From Comamonas sp. BIGb0124 (GTDB taxonomy: Bacteria; Pseudomonadota; Gammaproteobacteria; Burkholderiales; Burkholderiaceae_C), in contig NZ_RJVF01000008.1 of assembly GCF_003752175.1 (NCBI RefSeq), positions 186,001 through 250,000 on the forward strand: 64,000 bases of DNA. The letters are read 5' to 3'. A program made the translations under genes and the position numbers. This document shows, in pieces, positions 61,070 through 64,000 of this stretch; position 1 is the first letter of the stretch, and each line of letters starts with the position of its first letter. Below the pieces are notes generated by a model, which saw only the letters and a list, made by a program, of their open reading frames with translations, did no database searches and was not told the DNA's origin.

Positions 61070-62006
61070 GAGTCAGCCATCCGTTTTCTCCGCTGCTGAA
61101 GTGCCGTCGCCCATAGCGGTGACATCTTCACCGCCCTGGCTCTCCGATCCTTCGCCGCGACCGGCAGCGACAGCCGGCGCCGCGGTCCTGGACACTCCCA
61201 CGCGGGTCACCTATGCCGAGCTGCAGCAGGCCTACGACCATTTCAACGCCGCGCTGTTCGACGCGCAGTTGCCCCCCTGCCTGATCACCCTGCAGCGAGA
61301 AAAACGCACCTGCGGGTATTTTTCGGCGGCCCGATTCGCTGCGCTCGACGGCCGCATGACCGACGAGATCGCCTTGAACCCGGCCTTTTTCGCCGTGGTC
61401 CCGCTGATCGAGACGCTGCAGACGCTGGTTCACGAAATGGTGCACCTCTGGCAGCACCACCACGGCAAGCCCGGACGGGGGCGTTATCACAACGAGCAAT
61501 GGGCTCGAAAGATGGAGAGCATCGGACTGATGCCGTCCTCGACCGGCCGGCCCGGCGGCCGGCGCACCGGAGACTGCATGGCCGATTACGCCATCGAAGG
61601 CGGCCGCTTCCTGCAGGCCTGCGAATCGCTGCTGAATTGCCGGTTCACCATCAGCTGGTACGACCGCTTTCCCGCCGACGAACATGTGGCGGCAGGCTTG
61701 AGCAGCATGGCGGCACAGGCCGCCATCGCCTTTGGAACCGGCACGCCCGTGGCCGCCAGCCCGGCGCTGGCCCAGGCCGTGCGGCCCGGTGGCCGCGCCC
61801 TGGCATCCGTGGTGCCGGGACAGCCGCCCGGGCTCGCCCCGGTCCCGGCAGACCGGTCGAATCGTTTGAAATACACCTGTGCCTGCCGCCACAGCGTGTG
61901 GGGCAAGCCGGGCCTGCGTCTTCGCTGCGAGGACTGCGGCCAGTCATTTGCACCACAAGTGGCTGCGGGTTTGGCCGATCCAGCACTCGAAACCGCCAAC
62001 GGATAA
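61068..62006 (+). CDS. SprT-like zinc metalloprotease-domain protein
   Basis: Protein of 312 residues. The SprT-like domain covers about residues 45-190: LQQAYDHFNAALFD, then the active-site HEMVHLWQHHHG with the HExxH zinc motif and a downstream His in GRYHNEQW. Near the C-terminus a zinc ribbon (CACRHSVWG ... CEDCGQSF) matches SprT proteins. The N-terminal 40 residues are low-complexity. SprT/Spartan relatives cut protein-DNA crosslinks; such a role here is inference. ATG 61068 is chosen because it begins at the edge of the palindrome; the longer reading starts inside it. It is followed after 6 bases by a small gene. Confidence 0.82.
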   Translation: MSQPSVFSAAEVPSPIAVTSSPPWLSDPSPRPAATAGAAVLDTPTRVTYAELQQAYDHFNAALFDAQLPPCLITLQREKRTCGYFSAARFAALDGRMTDEIALNPAFFAVVPLIETLQTLVHEMVHLWQHHHGKPGRGRYHNEQWARKMESIGLMPSSTGRPGGRRTGDCMADYAIEGGRFLQACESLLNCRFTISWYDRFPADEHVAAGLSSMAAQAAIAFGTGTPVAASPALAQAVRPGGRALASVVPGQPPGLAPVPADRSNRLKYTCACRHSVWGKPGLRLRCEDCGQSFAPQVAAGLADPALETANG

Positions 62007-62012
62007 TGGCTG

Positions 62013-62426
62013 ATGCCTATCGAATTCGCTGCCTGGACCACACCTTTTGCCAATGCCGACGACGTCCGTATCCTGCAACTGGTCTATGACATCCAGGTCG
62101 CCAGCCTCGACGACGGCCATCGGCACGAATGCCTGCACGTCGCGGTGCAGGTCATGGGCAACGACGATCAGTACGTGATCCACGCCGACTGCCATACCTA
62201 CCGGCAGATCAACGAGTACGGTTTGCTGGCGTTGTGGGGCGCCTCCAAACGCACGCCGCGCCCTGCCGGCACCACGTTCAGGGCACGCAACCACGAGTGG
62301 GGCCGCGAAAGTTTTCTGTCCTTCGAGCTCGAGACGGTCGACGGCTGGTCCTACTTCATCGCTTCGGAAACGAATTGCATCGAAATGCTCTGCCGGTCGC
62401 GGCCCCGGGTCGAAAAACGGCCTTGA
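62013..62426 (+). CDS. Hypothetical protein
   Basis: Soluble acidic protein of 137 residues without signal peptide or membrane segment. Noticeable stretches are VYDIQVASLDDGHRHECLHVAV and the C-terminal ETNCIEMLCRSRP. No known domain is recognised. It starts 6 bases after the SprT-like gene, so the two are probably translated from one message. Confidence 0.65.
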   Translation: MPIEFAAWTTPFANADDVRILQLVYDIQVASLDDGHRHECLHVAVQVMGNDDQYVIHADCHTYRQINEYGLLALWGASKRTPRPAGTTFRARNHEWGRESFLSFELETVDGWSYFIASETNCIEMLCRSRPRVEKRP

Positions 62427-62529
62427 ACCCCATGAAAGCCCTGACGCCGGTGGCGACGTGCAGCGACCAAACTCGCGCGGGGGTATGTTAGCGTCCGTAG
62501 ACTCCCGGAACCCGCCCCACACTGCTCGA

Positions 62530-63453
62530 ATGGCCCACCTGCCTCCCCGCATCGACGACCAGATCACCTTCCGCAAGCTGGAAATGCTGCTGGCCTTTAT
62601 CGACGCCGGCAACCTGGCGCGCGCCGCCGAGCGGCTGGACACCAGTGCCGTGAGTGTGCACCGTGCGCTGCGCACGCTCGAAGAAGCCATGCGCTGCCCT
62701 TTGTTCCGCACCGAAGGCCGCAACCTGGTGCCGCTCGAGTCTGCACGGGTCCTGGCCGAGACCGCGCAAGAGGTGCTCGTGCAAATGGCGCGCGGGGTCG
62801 ACGCCACACGCGAAGCCGGCGGCTATTCGGCCGAACTGATCCGCATCGGTTCGCTCTATTCCATGACCATCAAGGCGGTCCCGACGCTGCTCATCGACCT
62901 CAAGGTGCGGCGGCCGCAGTTGCAGGCCGAACTGGTGCTCGGCTCCAACGCCCGTCTGATCGACAAGCTCAAGCAAGGCGATATCGACGCCGCCCTGATG
63001 GCCATTCCCGCCGACGAGCCGGCCCTCGAATCGCTGCCGCTGTTCGAGGACGAGATCTTTTTTGCGGCACCGGTGGGTTCGGGTTACGACACGCTCGACG
63101 CCGTCGACCTGCGCCAGTGCGTGAACGAACGGTTCGTGAGTCTGGGCGAAGGCTTTGCCACCTACGACGGTTTTCGCGACGCCTTTCGCCGGGCCGGTTT
63201 CGAGCCGAACGTCGTCATGCAGACAGACGATATCTTTTCGCTGATGAGCCTGGTCAGCGGCGGCATGGGCTGCACCCTGTTGCCCGGCCGGGTTCGACAG
63301 GTGTTCGCGGGCCGGATCCGCTTGCTGCCGCTGCAGGACGGCTTTGCCATGCGTCAGCAGATCGGTCTGAGTTTCCTGCGGGTCCGCGAGCGCGATCCCA
63401 ATCTGCTGGCGCTGCAGACCGTGTGCCGCACGGCGCGCATGGCTGCTTTCTGA
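62530..63453 (+). CDS. LysR-family regulator, MdcR-like
   Basis: LysR regulator of 307 residues from ATG 62530; the helix-turn-helix region (ITFRKLEMLLAFIDAGNLARAAERLDTSAVSVHRAL) is read around residues 12-47 and has the SVHRALRTLEE form of the malonate regulator MdcR. Longer readings to 62458 or 62485 add residues without family character. The following gene encodes the malonate carrier MatC, supporting a malonate-responsive activator. The name is not certain enough for a symbol. Confidence 0.85.
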   Translation: MAHLPPRIDDQITFRKLEMLLAFIDAGNLARAAERLDTSAVSVHRALRTLEEAMRCPLFRTEGRNLVPLESARVLAETAQEVLVQMARGVDATREAGGYSAELIRIGSLYSMTIKAVPTLLIDLKVRRPQLQAELVLGSNARLIDKLKQGDIDAALMAIPADEPALESLPLFEDEIFFAAPVGSGYDTLDAVDLRQCVNERFVSLGEGFATYDGFRDAFRRAGFEPNVVMQTDDIFSLMSLVSGGMGCTLLPGRVRQVFAGRIRLLPLQDGFAMRQQIGLSFLRVRERDPNLLALQTVCRTARMAAF

Positions 63454-63485
63454 ACAACCGTCTTCTTTCCAGGGCTTACCCTCGC

Positions 63486-63518
63486 GCGTAAACCCTCGAC
63501 CTTTACGCCCAGCGTAAA
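63486..63518. promoter_or_regulatory. Triple GCGTAAA operator upstream of matC
   Basis: GCGTAAA (63486-63492), TTTACGC (63502-63508) and GCGTAAA (63512-63518) form two overlapping perfect dyads (spacers 9 and 3 bases) 128-160 bases upstream of the matC ATG. The arrangement of recognition and activation half-sites fits the neighbouring LysR/MdcR-like regulator. Confidence 0.6.
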
Positions 63519-63645
63519 AGTCCGACGCCGGGCTTGATTGATCGGGATGGGTCTGCTTCGTTATCGTGACGACGACACACCGCACCAGTGCGTGTGTCAT
63601 CACAAAAAGAACCCCCGGTTCCACAACGACGGAGACAAGACAACC

Positions 63646-64000
63646 ATGAATCCCCATTGGATTTCAATCGCGGTACTCGGCGCCATGTTCGTGCTGGCCA
63701 CTGCCCTGCCCATCAACATGGGCCTGATCGCATTTGCCGGCGCCTTTCTCGTCGGCACACTGGTGGCGGGGCTCAATGCCAAAGCCATCATGGGCGGCTT
63801 CCCGGCCGATCTGTTCCTGACCCTGGCCGGCATCACCTACCTGTTTGCGCTGGCGCAGAACAACGGCACCATCAACTGGCTGGTCCAACTGGCGGTACGC
63901 GCCGTGCGAGGACACATCGCCGCCATCCCCTGGGTGATGTTCTTCATCGCCGCAGGATTGACATCGGTCGGTGCGGTCAGCCCGGCGGCCGTGGCCATCA
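63646..64000 (+). CDS. matC: Malonate/dicarboxylate carrier MatC, N-terminal part
   Basis: The first 118 residues of an inner-membrane carrier are in the window; the gene runs past the edge. ATG 63646 follows GGAGA (63631-63635). The sequence (INMGLIAFAGAFLVGTLV, GGFPADLFLTLAGITYLFALAQNNGTI, LTSVGAVSPAA) fits the MatC N-terminal domain of the sodium-independent dicarboxylate carriers, used for malonate uptake in Rhizobium. With the MdcR-like regulator it suggests malonate catabolism genes just outside. Confidence 0.85.
   Translation, partial: MNPHWISIAVLGAMFVLATALPINMGLIAFAGAFLVGTLVAGLNAKAIMGGFPADLFLTLAGITYLFALAQNNGTINWLVQLAVRAVRGHIAAIPWVMFFIAAGLTSVGAVSPAAVAI

Overview
The window looks like chromosomal DNA of a GC-rich betaproteobacterium, most likely Burkholderiales of the Alcaligenaceae/Bordetella-Achromobacter type. 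The signs are four Bug-type tripartite tricarboxylate receptors (one of them at the end of a tartrate operon), many LysR regulators paired with catabolic genes, a FecI/FecR-controlled haem receptor, and an MlrC/M19/PotABCD-type operon. No rRNA, tRNA, insertion sequence, phage or CRISPR array was seen. Family and organism calls come from reading motifs, not from a database search.

Layout. 1-5 kb: MFS permease, then a LysR regulator divergent from a glutathione S-transferase and a PNPOx-ferredoxin reductase-ferredoxin fusion. 5-11 kb: chromate transporter, BLUF-EAL photoreceptor, a GntR/FCD regulator that seems to lack its recognition helix, old yellow enzyme and an SDR. 11-12.5 kb: glutamate dehydrogenase. 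12.5-18.7 kb: LysR divergent from a tartrate/D-malate to glycerate to pyruvate operon (ttuC, ttuD, ttuE) ending in a Bug receptor. 18.7-21.1 kb: a Bug receptor and an alpha-hydroxy-acid dehydrogenase followed by a LysR remnant. 21.3-32.3 kb: a membrane EAL protein divergent from a haem locus (ECF sigma, FecR anti-sigma, STN-bearing haem/haemoglobin receptor, two GloVer-repeat proteins with GlyGly-CTERM-like tails, haem oxygenase).

32.3-45 kb: cyclase and alpha/beta hydrolase operon, DCC thiol oxidoreductase, a two-barrel hypothetical protein, SDR, LysR, Bug receptor, a hybrid histidine kinase with LuxR-type response regulator, a TauE-like exporter and two divergent LysR genes. 45.9-54.9 kb: one tight operon (M19-like protein, PotD/A/B/C-like ABC importer, MlrC-like protein, flavin monooxygenase-like protein, HCCA-isomerase-like DsbA-fold protein), apparently for import and breakdown of an unknown small compound. 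55-57.5 kb: three small genes and a YjjJ-type HipA kinase preceded by 12-bp-period repeats. 57.7-64 kb: LysR divergent from a zinc dehydrogenase, a Bug receptor, a SprT-like protein with a long palindrome at its start, a small hypothetical protein, and an MdcR-like regulator followed by the malonate carrier MatC, cut by the window end.

The parts least explained by known systems are the GloVer/GlyGly-CTERM pair inside the haem locus, the 45.9-54.9 kb operon built around an M19 homologue without canonical metal ligands, the YjjJ repeats, and two regulators that have lost parts of their helix-turn-helix.
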